A stretch of DNA of 64,000 nucleotides from Microbacterium arborescens (lineage in GTDB: Bacteria > Actinomycetota > Actinomycetes > Actinomycetales > Microbacteriaceae). A program made the translations under genes and the position numbers. Location of the stretch: the NCBI RefSeq assembly GCF_030369635.1, contig NZ_CP128474.1, forward strand, positions 1,116,001-1,180,000, read 5' to 3'. The notes under the pieces were generated by a model. That model saw only the letters and a list, made by a program, of their open reading frames with translations. It had not been told where the DNA came from and searched no databases. Shown here in pieces: positions 51,374 to 61,199 of this stretch (position 1 is its first letter; each line of letters starts with the position of its first letter).

Positions 51374-52408
51374 CTACCGCTCGTCGAGCTCGGCCATCGC
51401 GTCGGCGAGGACACGCGCGACGGGCCAGGCGCCGTCGGCCGTGTTACTCATCACCGTCGCGGTGGTCGCTGTCGACGGGTGATGGACCGACCTGAACGAC
51501 GAGCCGACATCGCATCCCTCGAGGACGACACCGGAGCCGGTCTCGGTCAGCCAGAATCCGAGACCGTACCGCATCTCCTCGTCGTCGACCGAGGAGCGGG
51601 GTGCGGTCATGAGAGCCACGGATTCCGGCGAGACGATGCGCCCGTCGAAGAACGCGCGCCAGAACCGGTGCACGTCGGCGATCGTCGTCGACGCGCCGCC
51701 GTCGCCGCCGGCGCGGACAGGCAGATGCAGCGTGTTGACGCGCAGTCCGTCGTCGAAGACGTAGCCGCGAGCGTGGTCGCCGCCGAGTTCGTCGGTGCGC
51801 GGGAAGTCGGTGTCGGCGAGGCCGGCGGGGGTGAGGACGAGGTCGTGCACGACCTCGTGGAATCCCCGGCCCGTGACCCGTTCGATGATGATCGCGAGCA
51901 CGACGTAGCCGCTGTTGCAGTACGAGAACGTCTCTCCGGGACGGGCCTTCGGAGGGATGCCGTCGAGCAGGGGCAGGAACGCCTCCGCGGTCGTCAGCGT
52001 GTGCACGGGTACTCCGAGGTAGAACTCCGATACGTCGAGATCGTCGTCCTCGTCGATGTAGTCGCCGATTCCCGACGTGTGTCCGAGGAGCTGTTCGACG
52101 GTGACCGTGTCGTCGATGAGGGGCAGGTCGTCACCGAGCACCTCTCGGACAGCCGTGTCGAGTGCGAGGCTGCCGTCCTCGACGAGGCGCATCACCGCCA
52201 GCGCGGTGAAGGCCTTGCTTCCTGACGCGATCGCGAAGCGGGTGCTCTCCGAGACGGGCGTCCCGCTCGCGCGGTCGGCGAGTCCGTGTGCCCTGCGCCA
52301 TACCGAGACGTCGCCGGCGTCGACGCCGACGATTCCCGAGAACGGTTGCTCGTCGATCGCGGCCTGAAGCGACCCCTCATCGATGATGATGCTCTCCGTC
52401 GCGCTCAT
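51374..52408 (-). CDS. Serine hydrolase, beta-lactamase/class C family
   Basis: From ATG 52408 (GGGGAGC upstream) it has 344 residues. SxxK in IASGSKAFTAL at about 60-70, HTSGIGDYID, YxN in YCNSGYVVL, and a late GCDVGSS block. No signal peptide, so cytoplasmic; acidic loop DEDDDLDVSE is unusual. Substrate unknown; relatives are esterases and D-aminopeptidases. Distinct from the family member at 9399. Confidence 0.85.
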   Translation of the reverse strand: MSATESIIIDEGSLQAAIDEQPFSGIVGVDAGDVSVWRRAHGLADRASGTPVSESTRFAIASGSKAFTALAVMRLVEDGSLALDTAVREVLGDDLPLIDDTVTVEQLLGHTSGIGDYIDEDDDLDVSEFYLGVPVHTLTTAEAFLPLLDGIPPKARPGETFSYCNSGYVVLAIIIERVTGRGFHEVVHDLVLTPAGLADTDFPRTDELGGDHARGYVFDDGLRVNTLHLPVRAGGDGGASTTIADVHRFWRAFFDGRIVSPESVALMTAPRSSVDDEEMRYGLGFWLTETGSGVVLEGCDVGSSFRSVHHPSTATTATVMSNTADGAWPVARVLADAMAELDER

Positions 52409-52472
52409 GCTCCCCACTGTGCCAGGTGCGCGTCGCCCCGCGCGACCCGCTTCGGACCTGTGGATCACCCCG

Positions 52473-52958
52473 TCACGACGAGGCGAAGCGGTGCCGGAGT
52501 GCGGCGTGACTCAGCGCCGTGAACGTCTCGGGCTCGCTCAAGAGCATGTTGCGCAGCCGCGTCTCGTCGACCCATTGGGCAGCGCGCGACCCGTCGCCCG
52601 TCGTCCGCGGGCGCCCGGACGCGATCGCATCGACGACGGCGAGGACCGAGGGGTACGGCCCCTCGACCATCTGAACGAGCTGCACGCCGGCGCTCACCTG
52701 AACTCTGTCGCCGAGCAGTTCGTGATCGCTACGGGCACCCAGAACGTCGACGTCGACGAGGCCCGTCTCCTCCTGCAATTCGCGGGCAGCGCACACGGCG
52801 ATCGTCTCGAAGGCCCGCCACTTTCCGCCGGGGAGCTCCCACCGCCCGCTGTTCGCGGGATCGGAGTGCGGCTTCCAACGCTGCTGCAGCAGAACGTGCT
52901 CCGGACGTTCGCGTTCACGCGCGATGACATAGACGTTCGGCAACACCAGCTGTTCCAT
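52473..52958 (-). CDS. Nudix hydrolase
   Basis: From ATG 52958 a 161-residue protein with AAGGGA upstream. The Nudix box reads GGKWRAFETIAVCAARELQEETGL at about 46-69, with REL-EE metal-binding residues intact. WELPGGK before it and a C-terminal helix are typical of MutT-like nucleotide pyrophosphatases (8-oxo-dGTP type). Exact substrate not readable. Confidence 0.88.
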   Translation of the reverse strand: MEQLVLPNVYVIARERERPEHVLLQQRWKPHSDPANSGRWELPGGKWRAFETIAVCAARELQEETGLVDVDVLGARSDHELLGDRVQVSAGVQLVQMVEGPYPSVLAVVDAIASGRPRTTGDGSRAAQWVDETRLRNMLLSEPETFTALSHAALRHRFASS

Positions 52959-53081
52959 CGTTCTCGGTCCCTTGCTCTCGCCCCCACTGTCCCAGCACGC
53001 GCCGGTTCCTCCCCAGCGGAGAGTCATCGCGTGACGTCGATCCTGCCATTACGGTCATGGACTCGCGTGCATCGCGTCAGT

Positions 53082-53103
53082 TGACTGGGACCGGTCACAG
53101 TCA
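53082..53103. promoter_or_regulatory. LacI-type operator before the galactan operon
   Basis: A 22-bp palindrome centred on CCGG, ten of eleven pairs matching (TGACTGGGACC then GGTCACAGTCA), ends 20 bases before the first ATG of the galactan operon. Central C-G palindromes of this length are typical LacI-family operators. A LacI-type regulator is encoded at 63185. Confidence 0.6.
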
Positions 53104-53122
53104 CGGCAACGAAGGAGTTTGC

Positions 53123-54442
53123 ATGACCATCCGATACACAGCAGCCATCGCTCGTACGACGGTGGGAGCAGCCGTCGTCCTGACGCTCGCGGTCAGCGCC
53201 GGGTGCTCGAGTGCACCGCGCGACGCCGACACCAGCCTGACGTGGAATGCCGCCGCGCGGGCCTATGAGATCGAGCCGGAGATCGCCAGAGGCGACGTAC
53301 CGCTGAAGGTCTGGGTCGAGTACCCCGAGTACGGCGAGGCGCTCGTCGAGGCCTTCACCACCCTGCACCCCGACATCCGCATCGACGTGACGACGGTGTC
53401 GAAAGTCGATGCCGTCGCGAAGATGGAGCTCGATGGCGAAGCCGGAACCGGTGCGGACGTGTACTTCACGAACTTCACCGACTTGTCCGGCGCGATCGAC
53501 TCGGGCGTGGCGGCTCCGTTGGGCGAGTACGCCGACGACATCGCCTCGCGAGTCGGCGACTCTTTCGCCGACGTCGTCAGCCGCGACGGCGAGCTCTACG
53601 GCGTGCCCGTGTCGACGGAGTCGATCGCCCTGTTCTATAACAAGACCCTCCTGGAACACCTCACCGGTTCGCCCGCGCCCGCGACGACCTGGGAGCAGAT
53701 TCGCGAGCTCGCCGCCGCCTACAACGACCCCCGCGCGAACCGCTGGACGATCCGCTGGCTGAGCGGCCAGCTCTACTACGCCTACCCGGTGCTCAGCTCG
53801 CTCGGCTGGCATCTCGGTGCCGACGCGGGCGCCCCCGGTCTCGACGCGCCCGCGCTCACTGCCGGACTCGAGTACTACGGCGCACTGCGTGATCTCTGGC
53901 CGGTCAACTCGGCGGATGCCACGTGGGACTCCATCGAGATGGAGTTCGCGAAGGGACAGACCCCCTACGCGATCACGGGGCCGTGGTCGATCGGCGACTT
54001 CACTGCGGGGGCGGCGGAGAACGGCTTCGAGTTCGGCGTGACGACCCTTCCCTCCGTCGAGGGCGGCGGTGACGCCGCGACGCTCGCGGGTCTGGGCGTC
54101 GGAGTCGTCTCGGGTTACTCCCAGCATCCCGGTGCAGCGCGGGTATTCGCAGCGTTCCTCGCATCCGACGAGGCAGCCGCCGCGCTGTACCGGACGACGG
54201 GTGGCATCCCCGCTCTGACCAGAGTCAATGCGCAGGCCATTCCCGGTCTCGCCGATGACCCCTATGCGAACGGGGTGCTCGCGCAGGCCGAGCGGTCCGA
54301 CCTGGTGGCCGACGTCGGAGACGCGCTCTGGACGGTCGGCAACAGCCTCGTGGCCAGTGTGTGGGACGGCGTCCTCGACCCGGCAGCCGCGCAGCAGCAG
54401 GCCGTGACCGGCTATGCCGACCTGACCGGGCTGGGGGAGTGA
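53123..54442 (+). CDS. ABC sugar-binding lipoprotein (galacto-oligosaccharide type)
   Basis: ATG 53123 has AAGGAG 7 bases upstream. The 439-residue protein has a signal peptide ending in lipobox LAVSAGC and the family-1 binding-protein pattern: LKVWVEYPEYGEALVEAF, GADVYFTNFTDLSGAIDSG, YGVPVSTESIALFYNKTLLE, and FAKGQTPYAITGPWSIGDF. It resembles MalE/GanS-type proteins. Two permeases and two GH53 galactanases follow in overlap, so beta-1,4-galacto-oligosaccharides are the probable ligand. Confidence 0.85.
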   Translation: MTIRYTAAIARTTVGAAVVLTLAVSAGCSSAPRDADTSLTWNAAARAYEIEPEIARGDVPLKVWVEYPEYGEALVEAFTTLHPDIRIDVTTVSKVDAVAKMELDGEAGTGADVYFTNFTDLSGAIDSGVAAPLGEYADDIASRVGDSFADVVSRDGELYGVPVSTESIALFYNKTLLEHLTGSPAPATTWEQIRELAAAYNDPRANRWTIRWLSGQLYYAYPVLSSLGWHLGADAGAPGLDAPALTAGLEYYGALRDLWPVNSADATWDSIEMEFAKGQTPYAITGPWSIGDFTAGAAENGFEFGVTTLPSVEGGGDAATLAGLGVGVVSGYSQHPGAARVFAAFLASDEAAAALYRTTGGIPALTRVNAQAIPGLADDPYANGVLAQAERSDLVADVGDALWTVGNSLVASVWDGVLDPAAAQQQAVTGYADLTGLGE

Positions 54443-55815
54443 GTCCGCGCCGACGCGGGACGAGCCCGGCGGCCCCGTGGTCGCTGGGGCTCGCCTCCGC
54501 ACTGGTTCCCGGTCTAGGGCAACTGCTCAACCGCGAGTGGGGCAAAGGAGTGGCGGTTCTGGTCGTCAGCGCCGCGGCCGTCGCGACGGAGCTGCTCACC
54601 GGGCACTACGCGAACCTGTCGGGGTACACGGCTCGCACACACGGGGGCTTCTTCGTCCGCGGCCTCTGGGGTCTCGTCACCCTCGGCACGCGACCGCGCG
54701 CCATGACGGTGGCGGGCCTGTCCGCAGGCGACCATTCGATCGTCCTGATGATCAACGGCATCATCGCAGTGCTCGTCCTCTCGCTGATCGCGGCGATCAC
54801 CGTCTGGGCTGTCCGCGATGCCGCACGGACTCGGCTGCGGCTCATCACGACCGGAGAACGCCTGACCGCAGGGGAGTGGGCGCGCGCCACTCGGCAGACG
54901 GCCTTCCCTTACCTCGTTCTCACTCCCACCCTCATCCTGCTGCTCTTCGTCACCGCGCTGCCGGTCGTCTTCGGCATCCTCATCGCGTTCACCGACTACA
55001 GCAGCGACAACCTGCCGCCGATGAAGCTGGTCGAATGGGTCGGGATCGCGAACTTCCGTCAATTGCTCGGTGCCGGGTCGTGGGGTGCGACGTTCTTCGG
55101 CGTTCTCGGATGGACGGTGTTGTGGGCGGCGCTGGCGACCGCGACGACCTATGCGCTCGGGTTCCTGCAGGCCGTGCTCGTGTCGAGCCGGCGTGTGCGG
55201 CTGCCGCGTCTGTGGCGGAGCATCTTCTTTCTGCCCTGGGCGGTGCCGGCCATGATCTCCGCCCTCGTGTTCCGCTCGATGTTCAACGGTCAGTTCGGGC
55301 CGATCAGCCAAACCCTCGTCGACCTCGGCATCACGTCAGACAGAGTGATGTGGCTGACCGACCCCGCGAACCCCTGGCTCGCGCGGATCGTCGCACTCGT
55401 GGTGAACCTCTGGCTGGGGTTCCCCTACTTCATGGCCCTCATCAGCGGCGCGCTGACGAACATCTCACCGAGCTACTACGAGGCCGCGCGCATCGACGGC
55501 GCATCCGCGGTGCAGCAGGTGCGGTACCTGACGCTTCCCATCGTGCTGCGTGCCACCGGGCCGCTGATCGTCCTGTCGTTCGTGGCGAACTTCAACAACT
55601 TCGGAGTCATCTACTTCCTCACCCAGGGCGGACCCGCCAACCCCGACTACCGGTACGCCGGCAGCACCGACATCCTCATCACCTGGCTCTACAAGCTCAC
55701 GCTCGACAACGGTCTCTACGACATCGCCTCGGTCATGTCGATCCTGATCTTCGTCATCGTGGGGAGCTTCTCCGTCTGGAGCCTGCGTCGTTCGAAGGCG
55801 TTCACCGATGCATAG
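54439..55815 (+). CDS. ABC sugar permease, MalF/GanP type
   Basis: GTG 54439 overlaps the previous stop. The 458-residue protein has an extended N-terminal region with three membrane segments before the core, as in MalF/GanP, then the permease domain with the EAA loop YYEAARIDGASAVQQVRYLTLPIV (about 350-373). Imports the oligosaccharide bound by the upstream lipoprotein. Confidence 0.88.
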   Translation: MSPRRRGTSPAAPWSLGLASALVPGLGQLLNREWGKGVAVLVVSAAAVATELLTGHYANLSGYTARTHGGFFVRGLWGLVTLGTRPRAMTVAGLSAGDHSIVLMINGIIAVLVLSLIAAITVWAVRDAARTRLRLITTGERLTAGEWARATRQTAFPYLVLTPTLILLLFVTALPVVFGILIAFTDYSSDNLPPMKLVEWVGIANFRQLLGAGSWGATFFGVLGWTVLWAALATATTYALGFLQAVLVSSRRVRLPRLWRSIFFLPWAVPAMISALVFRSMFNGQFGPISQTLVDLGITSDRVMWLTDPANPWLARIVALVVNLWLGFPYFMALISGALTNISPSYYEAARIDGASAVQQVRYLTLPIVLRATGPLIVLSFVANFNNFGVIYFLTQGGPANPDYRYAGSTDILITWLYKLTLDNGLYDIASVMSILIFVIVGSFSVWSLRRSKAFTDA

Positions 55816-56641
55816 AACCCGTAACCGAATCGCGACCGTCGTGATCCACGTCGAGCTCGTCGTCGTCGCGGTCATCGTGCTCTACCCGCTGGCGTGGATC
55901 GTCGGCTCGTCGCTGGGGTCCGGTCGCTCGCTCGCGCAAGCGTCGGCGATCCCCACCGACCCGACGCTCGCCAACTACGTGCGTCTGTTCACCGATACCC
56001 CGTTCGCCACCTGGTACGTCAACTCGTTCATCGTGGCGGTGTCGAACATGGTGCTCAGCGTGCTGCTCTCGGCGATCGCCGCGTACGTGTTCGCCCGGCT
56101 GCGCTTCGCTGGACGGCGCCTAGGACTTCTGGTGATGCTCGTCATCCAGATCTTCCCGACGTTCATGACGGCCATCGCGATCTACATCCTGTATCTGAAC
56201 TTCGGGCTGCTCGACAGCCTCGCCGGGCTTGTGATCGCGAGCGTCGCCGCGGCGGTGCCCTACAACATCTGGCTGCTCAAGGGCTACCTCGACGGCATCT
56301 CGACCAGCCTCGATGAGGCGGCCGTGCTCGATGGGGCATCGCACCTGCAGATCTTCACGCGCATCCTGCTGCCGCTGATGACGCCGATGCTGACGTTCGT
56401 CGCCGTCACCCAGTTCGCGGTGCCGTGGATGGACTTCATCCTGCCGCGTCTGCTGATCAGCAGCCCGCGGAACTACACGGTCGCCATCGGGCTGTTCCAG
56501 CTGATCTCCGACCAGACGCGGAACGACTTCACGACATTCGCGGCGGGGGCGATCCTCGTCGCGGTACCCATCACCGTGCTCTACATGGTGCTCCAGCGAT
56601 ACCTGGTCGCTGGGCTCGCTCAAGGAGGAGAGAAGGAATGA
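55808..56641 (+). CDS. ABC sugar permease, MalG/GanQ type
   Basis: A 277-residue protein, six membrane segments and the EAA loop LDEAAVLDGASHLQIFTRILLPLM at about 173-196. It overlaps the MalF-type gene by 8 bases and the first GH53 gene by 4. No ATPase is in the operon; a shared MsiK/MalK-type ATPase elsewhere is expected in actinobacteria. Confidence 0.9.
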   Translation: MHRTRNRIATVVIHVELVVVAVIVLYPLAWIVGSSLGSGRSLAQASAIPTDPTLANYVRLFTDTPFATWYVNSFIVAVSNMVLSVLLSAIAAYVFARLRFAGRRLGLLVMLVIQIFPTFMTAIAIYILYLNFGLLDSLAGLVIASVAAAVPYNIWLLKGYLDGISTSLDEAAVLDGASHLQIFTRILLPLMTPMLTFVAVTQFAVPWMDFILPRLLISSPRNYTVAIGLFQLISDQTRNDFTTFAAGAILVAVPITVLYMVLQRYLVAGLAQGGEKE

Positions 56642-57810
56642 CGACGACATCACTGCAGATCCGGGGTGCCGACGTGTCGATGACCGCAGAGGTCGAGGCG
56701 CTCGGCGGTTGGTTCTCGGATGCCGCGGGCGCGAGGGATCTGTTCCGGATCCTCGCCGACCACGGAGTGAACCTCGCACGCCTGCGTGTGTGGGTGGATC
56801 CGACCGATGCGCAGGGACGCCCGTACCAGGGCGGCACGAACGATCTCGCCACGACGTTGCGACTGGCCGAGCGCGCGCGTGACGCGGGGCTCGGCTTGAT
56901 GATCGATCTCCACTACAGCGACTTCTGGGCCGACCCGAAGAAGCAATCGTTGCCCCGTTCGTGGGAGGGACGTGATCTCGACGGCATCTGCGAGGCGGTC
57001 GGCGCGCACACCGCCGACGTCGTCGCCGCCGTGCGCGCGAACGCCGGCAGCCCCGAGTGGGTGCAGGTCGGCAACGAGACGACGAACGGGATGCTGTGGC
57101 CGTTCGGCCGGACACCGCGGTACGACCTCGAGCTGCGCGCCTTCGAACCGGTGCCGGCGGACGAGGCTCGTGAGCAGTACAACCGTCTCGCCCGGCTCCT
57201 GCAGGCGGGGTCGACCGCCGTGCGGGCTACGGACTCCCGATCGCGCATCGTGCTGCATCTCGACGCCGGCGGCGCGGCCGACCTCTACCGTCGGTGGTTC
57301 GACGAGATCACGACGAGGGGCGTCGACTTCGATGCCGTCGGGCTGTCGTACTACCCGCTGTGGCACGGATCGCTGAGCGACCTCAGCGTCAACCTCCACC
57401 AGCTCGTCGAACGCTATGCGAAGGATGTCATCGTCGTCGAGACCGCATATGCGCATCGTCCGGACAATCCAGCGGGGACTTCGATGTTCGACGCGCACTC
57501 GCCGGCGGCGGTCTATCCGGCCTCGGTCGCGGGTCAGGCGCGGTTCCTCGATGACCTCGCGGGTGTCGTTCGCGCTGTCCCCGGGGGCCGCGGCCTGGGG
57601 ATCGTGTACTGGGAGCCCGCGTGGCTGCCCGTGCCCGGGACGTCCTGGGCGTCGGCGGAGGGGATGGCCTATGGGAACGACGTGGCCGAGCCGGGCAACG
57701 GCTGGGCGAATCAGACGCTTTTCGACGAGCGTGGATGCGCTCTCGACTCGTTGCGCGCGCTCGGGGCGACCGCCGGTCGGCCCGATCCGATGAGGGAGGA
57801 AGAGTCATGA
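56638..57810 (+). CDS. Cytoplasmic GH53 endo-beta-1,4-galactanase
   Basis: A 390-residue GH53 enzyme without signal peptide. Acid/base Glu in WVQVGNETTNGMLWP at about 140-154; nucleophile Glu in VIVVETAYAH at about 262-271; NLARLRVWVDP and DLHYSDFWADP are conserved substrate-binding loops. Intracellular location implies it trims imported galacto-oligosaccharides. Overlaps the permease gene and the secreted paralogue (ATGA at both ends). Confidence 0.9.
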   Translation: MTTTSLQIRGADVSMTAEVEALGGWFSDAAGARDLFRILADHGVNLARLRVWVDPTDAQGRPYQGGTNDLATTLRLAERARDAGLGLMIDLHYSDFWADPKKQSLPRSWEGRDLDGICEAVGAHTADVVAAVRANAGSPEWVQVGNETTNGMLWPFGRTPRYDLELRAFEPVPADEAREQYNRLARLLQAGSTAVRATDSRSRIVLHLDAGGAADLYRRWFDEITTRGVDFDAVGLSYYPLWHGSLSDLSVNLHQLVERYAKDVIVVETAYAHRPDNPAGTSMFDAHSPAAVYPASVAGQARFLDDLAGVVRAVPGGRGLGIVYWEPAWLPVPGTSWASAEGMAYGNDVAEPGNGWANQTLFDERGCALDSLRALGATAGRPDPMREEES

Positions 57811-59459
57811 CGTACCGATCATGGCGGCGGGCGTCCGGGCTCGTCGCGGCGACCGCCGTCGTTCTCGTCGCCGCGACCCTGCCCGCGACGACGGCGACGG
57901 CGGCCGCCGATGCCGATGACTTCGTGATGGGCGGCGACCTCGGGATGATCCACGAAGTCGAGGCTCTCGGCGGAAGCTACTCGCGCGGCGGCGTCACGGG
58001 CGACCCGATCGAGATCATGGGCGACGCCGGCATGAATCTCGCTCGGCTGCGCCTCTGGGTCGATCCGTACACCGTCGCCGGCGAACCCTACGGTGGCGGC
58101 ACGAACGATCTGGCCACCACGATCGCGACCGCGCAACGAGCGAAAGCGGCGGGGATGGACATCCTCCTCGACTTCCACCTCAGCGACTGGTGGGCCGACC
58201 CCGGAACGCAGACGGTGCCGAAAGCGTGGCGGGGTCTCACCTACCCGCAACTGGTATCGACCGTTCGCGCATACACCGAGGACGTCATCGACGCGATGCG
58301 TGCGGCCGGGGTCCGGCCCGACATGGTGCAGATGGGCAATGAGATCCCGGGCGGCATCCTCTGGGACCACGGGCGCGTGGGCAACGGCGTCTCCGATTTC
58401 ACCCAGCTCGCCGGGTTGTTGAAAGCGGGGATCGCGGGAGTCGAGGCGGCGCTCCGCGGCGGGGAAGACATCGAGATCGTGCTGCACCTCGACCACGGCG
58501 GCGACAACGCCCTCTATCGCTGGTGGTTCGACGCGGTCACGGCGCAGGGTGTGCCGTACGACATCATCGGGCTGTCGTACTACCCGTTCTGGCACGGGAC
58601 CATGGGCCAGCTCGCGGCCAACCTCAACGACATCAGCGCGCGCTACGGCAAGGACGTTCTCATCGTCGAGACCGCGTACGGATGGACCCTCGGCGACGCC
58701 GACGGCCTCGGCAACTCGTTCTACACGGCCGAGGAAGCGGCCGGGGGATATCCGGCGACCGTCGCGGGCCAAACCGCCTTCCTCCGAGACCTGCGAGACA
58801 TCGTCCGCGCCGTGCCGGGCGGGCGGGGGCGTGGACTGATCTGGTGGGAGCCGGCCTGGCTGCCGGTGCCGGGCGCGAACTGGGGAACGGAGGCGGGCAA
58901 GCTCGACAACGATGACCCGGGTGTCCTCTCCAACCCGTGGGATAACCAGACGCTGTTCGACGGGAACGGGCGAGCCCTGTCGACTCTCGGCGTGTTCGGT
59001 GAGGTCCCGCCGCCGAATCTCGTGGTCAACGGCGGCTTCGAGCAGGACGGTTACACGAACAGCCCGACCGGATGGGGCGTGTGGTCGCCGGGAGGTGCGC
59101 ACGCCGACGCGGTGTTCACGCAGGATCCCGCGGTCGTGGGCGCGCTCAAGCTCACGTTCTGGAAAGCGACTGCCTACACCGCATCGGTCTATCAGACGCT
59201 CGAAGGGATGCCGTCGGGGCTCTACCGAATCTCGGCATGGAGCCTCAACAGCGGCGGACAGACCTCCGCCTACCTGTATGCGAAGAACTCCGGCGTGCCC
59301 GAGCGGCGGTCGGCCATTCCCATCAGTGCGAATGACTGGACGCGGGTGTCCCTCGATCTGCCCGTCACGAACGGAACGCTCGAGATCGGCTTCTACACGG
59401 AGGCCGCCGGCGGTTCCTGGCTCAACATCGACGACGTCCGCGTCCAGCGAGTCGGATGA
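57807..59459 (+). CDS. Secreted GH53 arabinogalactan endo-beta-1,4-galactanase with C-terminal CBM
   Basis: A 550-residue secreted enzyme. Signal peptide 1-32, then GH53 catalytic domain: NLARLRLWVDP, DFHLSDWWADP, acid/base Glu in MVQMGNEIPGGILW, nucleophile Glu in VLIVETAYGW. After about residue 410 a Pro-Pro linker (EVPPPN) leads to a carbohydrate-binding-like beta-sandwich (LVVNGGFEQDGYTNSPTGWG ... LNIDDVRV), CBM61/CBM4-like. It cuts galactan side chains of plant pectin outside the cell, feeding the transporter. Confidence 0.9.
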   Translation: MTYRSWRRASGLVAATAVVLVAATLPATTATAAADADDFVMGGDLGMIHEVEALGGSYSRGGVTGDPIEIMGDAGMNLARLRLWVDPYTVAGEPYGGGTNDLATTIATAQRAKAAGMDILLDFHLSDWWADPGTQTVPKAWRGLTYPQLVSTVRAYTEDVIDAMRAAGVRPDMVQMGNEIPGGILWDHGRVGNGVSDFTQLAGLLKAGIAGVEAALRGGEDIEIVLHLDHGGDNALYRWWFDAVTAQGVPYDIIGLSYYPFWHGTMGQLAANLNDISARYGKDVLIVETAYGWTLGDADGLGNSFYTAEEAAGGYPATVAGQTAFLRDLRDIVRAVPGGRGRGLIWWEPAWLPVPGANWGTEAGKLDNDDPGVLSNPWDNQTLFDGNGRALSTLGVFGEVPPPNLVVNGGFEQDGYTNSPTGWGVWSPGGAHADAVFTQDPAVVGALKLTFWKATAYTASVYQTLEGMPSGLYRISAWSLNSGGQTSAYLYAKNSGVPERRSAIPISANDWTRVSLDLPVTNGTLEIGFYTEAAGGSWLNIDDVRVQRVG

Positions 59460-59498
59460 CGTTCGCTAGGCTCATCCTCCGTTCGGGAGGGGCAGGCG

Positions 59499-60515
59499 GT
59501 GACGACGAAGCAAGGTGCTCGCGCGGTCGCGTGGCGGGTTCTGCGGCATCCGCTTCTGTGGAGTGCGGTCTGCCTCGTCGTCGCCGTTCCGCTGCTCGGC
59601 ACCGAACATGACTTCTGGGGGTTCCTCCTCTGCCTGCTCGGCGGATGGTCAGCGGCCCACGCACTGATCCGACGCCTCCTCACGCTGCCCGGCACGCTGT
59701 CGCTCGCCCTCCATCTGGCTGCATCGGTCGGCGCGGCGCTGCTGCTGTTCGCGCTGACCGCCGATGGCGGATGGCGGCATGTGCTCCCGCCTGCCATAGC
59801 CGCAGCGATCGGGTTCGCCGCGGTCCCGGGGGCGGGCTGGATCTGGCTCACGCTCATCGGTCGGACCTCCGCGGCCGTCGCCAGTGCGTCGCGCCGCCGC
59901 GCGGCGACGCTCGTCGTGCCCGAATGGGAGCGCGTCGGCGACGCCTGGCACCTGCGTCTCGCCGCGGTTTCCCTGCGCTCGCCGGTGTTCGTCGCGATCA
60001 CCGCGACGATCGCCGTGCTCGGCGGAGGCCTCATCACGGCGGTCGTGATCGTGTTCGACGACGTCGTCCAGCGGATGGGGCCCCTCCTTCTGCTCCTGGT
60101 CCTCGGCTGGGTCGTCGGGGCGCCCGGCTATCTCGTGGTGCGCGCGATCGCCCATCGGCGGACGGCGGATGTCGTGGTCACCCTCGAGGCGGCCCGTGGC
60201 TCGGCGACCGTCCGCGTGGTGCGCTCGTCCGACGGCGACGTCCTCGTCGAGGCGCCGGCCAGCGCTATCGGGTCGCTGCAGTTCGCGCCGAGGAGCAGCC
60301 CGACCCGTATCGTCATCCGTCCGTCCTACGGGCCAGGCCTCGTCCTGCTGGTCGGCCTGGCACGGCGGCGCCGGGACACGGCCCCGACGTTCCCGCTGCC
60401 TCCCGCGGACCTCGTCCACCGGCTCGCGTCGGCCGGTCTCGTTCCGCGTGCTTCTCGCCGCTCGCGAAACGGCGACCTCGCCCTCGAGTTCGCTGGCGGT
60501 GGCACCCCGACCTGA
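59499..60515 (+). CDS. Membrane protein of unknown function
   Basis: A 338-residue protein from GTG 59499 (GGAGGGGCAGGC upstream). About six membrane segments in two groups of three, with an Arg-rich cytoplasmic loop between, then a soluble beta-rich C-terminus that may be PH-like. Not obviously part of the galactan operon, though only 39 bases follow it. No family recognised. Confidence 0.6.
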   Translation: MTTKQGARAVAWRVLRHPLLWSAVCLVVAVPLLGTEHDFWGFLLCLLGGWSAAHALIRRLLTLPGTLSLALHLAASVGAALLLFALTADGGWRHVLPPAIAAAIGFAAVPGAGWIWLTLIGRTSAAVASASRRRAATLVVPEWERVGDAWHLRLAAVSLRSPVFVAITATIAVLGGGLITAVVIVFDDVVQRMGPLLLLLVLGWVVGAPGYLVVRAIAHRRTADVVVTLEAARGSATVRVVRSSDGDVLVEAPASAIGSLQFAPRSSPTRIVIRPSYGPGLVLLVGLARRRRDTAPTFPLPPADLVHRLASAGLVPRASRRSRNGDLALEFAGGGTPT

Positions 60516-60572
60516 TGTCCGACGTGCGATAGCGTCGAGGGTCGTCCGCTCCTGACGAAAGGCCCGCCGCCC

Positions 60573-61142
60573 ATGGACGCCGTTTTCGCCGTGGTCGGCA
60601 TCGCCGTCGCCGTCATCATGCTGTCGATCGCGGTCGCCAGCGCCGTGTTCGCCCGATCGTCCGACGTCGTCGCGGAGTGGCGGAACGAACGCGACTCGGT
60701 GCTCTTCGCCGTATCGACGCAGCGCTGGCGGAGGGTCGTGGTGCGCATCTGCGGAGTCGTGGCGCTGCTCGTCGGCGTCATGAATCTCGTGGCACCGATC
60801 ACGCGTCCGGAGGACTCGCCCGCAAGGCGGATCGTGGGGCTGGGGGCCCTGCTCATCGGTGCGGCGCTGGTGTGGCTCGCGCACGGGATGAGCAGGATGC
60901 GGCTCGAGGTCTCGCGGGACGCGATCTTCGTCTCGCGAGGCTTCTTGCCCCCGGTTCGGGTCGCGGTTGCGGACATCACCCGGCTGCGCCCGCACGCGGC
61001 TCACCGGTACAGCGGACTTCTCGCGAAGCAGGGCCGGCAGACGGTCTTCACAGCGACCTCGGCCATGACGGGCTACGGGCAGCTCGTGGCCCACGTGAAC
61101 GCCGAGCGCCCCGATCTCTTCGTGTCGGGTGGCTTCCGCTGA
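60573..61142 (+). CDS. Membrane protein with PH-like domain
   Basis: A 189-residue protein: one membrane helix at the N-terminus, two at about 52-110, then a C-terminal beta-rich segment (LEVSRDAIFVSRGFLPPVRVAVADITRL) resembling bacterial PH domains. Follows the previous membrane protein by 57 bases. Function unknown. Confidence 0.58.
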   Translation: MDAVFAVVGIAVAVIMLSIAVASAVFARSSDVVAEWRNERDSVLFAVSTQRWRRVVVRICGVVALLVGVMNLVAPITRPEDSPARRIVGLGALLIGAALVWLAHGMSRMRLEVSRDAIFVSRGFLPPVRVAVADITRLRPHAAHRYSGLLAKQGRQTVFTATSAMTGYGQLVAHVNAERPDLFVSGGFR

Positions 61143-61199
61143 GGAGTCGAGCGAGGGCGTGCTTGACCCCGCCGCTACGTCAGGGTGCTGACTGGCTGC

